The position numbers and the translations under genes were made by a program. 5,813 bases of DNA. Origin: Acidaminococcaceae bacterium UBA2453 (GTDB lineage Bacteria; Bacillota; Negativicutes; Acidaminococcales; Acidaminococcaceae). Within the stretch, counting starts at the first letter, position 1. Every line of letters starts with the position of its first letter. The stretch lies in NCBI GenBank assembly GCA_002342505.1, contig DDQB01000003.1, forward strand, positions 7,896 through 13,708, written 5' to 3'. The notes beneath the pieces were generated by a model. It searched no databases. It saw only the letters and a list, made by a program, of their open reading frames with translations, and had not been told where the DNA came from. This document shows positions 5,681-5,813 of the stretch, piece after piece.

Positions 5681-5735
5681 TATCGTAAAACGGATTAAAA
5701 CCAGGATAGAAATTCTTATAATGTATTTTACGATA
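5681..5735. promoter_or_regulatory. Perfect 10-bp inverted repeat upstream of rarD, candidate paired operator
   Basis: TATCGTAAAA (5681-5690) and TTTTACGATA (5726-5735) are exact reverse complements, with centres 45 bp apart. A third related CGTAAA motif occurs on the minus strand closer to rarD (complement of 5668-5673). The arms flank a TATAAT box. Arms this far apart fit two protein-binding sites in opposite orientation, or DNA looping, better than an RNA hairpin. The regulator is not known. It could act on rarD, on a rightward gene beyond the window, or on both. Confidence 0.5.
5694..5722 (+). promoter_or_regulatory. Possible rightward promoter leaving the window
   Basis: A perfect TATAAT (5717-5722) on the plus strand is followed by GTATTT, so TTATAATGTATTT (5716-5728) is identical to 3254-3266 in the promoter of the GGDEF gene. 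The -35 candidate 17 bp upstream, ATTAAA (5694-5699), is poor (3/6). If real, the start near 5729 falls inside the right arm of the TATCGTAAAA repeat, a natural repressor position. The target gene would begin after 5776. Confidence 0.35.
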
Positions 5736-5813
5736 CGCTTATATTAACAAAAGAAGATGAATATTTTTTAAAAACAATGAGAAATTCATCAGAAAACCAG
5801 TTATTAAAATATT

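Noticed and set aside
5781..5798. CodY-box-like sequence near the right edge (core TCAGAAAA)
   Set aside because: It matches only 10 of 15 consensus bases, with no symmetry outside the core; expected by chance in AT-rich DNA.
5777..5813. Possible start of a rightward gene (ATG 5777, 12 codons open to the edge)
   Set aside because: There is no Shine-Dalgarno at proper distance, and 12 codons are too few to judge. It remains possible if the promoter at 5694-5722 is real.

Overview
This window looks like ordinary chromosome from a low- to mid-GC member of the Firmicutes. The main reason is a full-length CodY, a regulator restricted to that phylum, next to a XerC-type recombinase as in the Bacillus codV-codY locus. 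The general look of the proteins (GGDEF protein with a large extracytoplasmic domain, RarD, CodY) would suit a Negativicutes member of the Veillonella/Dialister/Megasphaera kind. That narrower placement is an inference with modest confidence. Non-coding stretches are very AT-rich, while the genes are clearly richer in G+C.

Layout: 1-240 is a non-coding leader with several inverted repeats and a plausible weak promoter. Three rightward genes follow: xerC (241-1158, TTG start chosen from the Shine-Dalgarno position), codY (1182-1952) and a membrane-anchored metallophosphoesterase (2025-3128). The gaps of 23 and 72 bp would allow co-transcription. A 207-bp gap carries the best promoter in the window (TTGCTA, 17 bp, TATAAT with an extended -10), overlapped by an inverted repeat. 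This promoter drives a membrane diguanylate cyclase (3336-4691). A strong bidirectional terminator (4703-4749) separates it from the convergent, leftward rarD (4762-5652). The right end (5653-5813) is an AT-rich intergenic region with a perfect 10-bp inverted repeat flanking a TATAAT box. It probably controls a rightward gene outside the window, rarD, or both.

Function: xerC handles chromosome dimer resolution. CodY is the global nutrient-status repressor. The phosphoesterase and RarD are envelope proteins of unknown substrate. The GGDEF protein makes c-di-GMP in response to an unknown extracytoplasmic signal. Only xerC and codY share a known gene neighbourhood.

I see no mobile element, CRISPR array, tRNA or rRNA, and no clearly new multi-gene system. 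The points most worth a second look are: the absence of hslV-hslU (clpQ-clpY) between xerC and codY; a CodY effector pocket that seems to lack the ligand-contacting arginine; a diguanylate cyclase without the RxxD inhibitory site; a leftward-facing intrinsic terminator directly in front of xerC; and a promoter-like motif pair shared by two intergenic regions.
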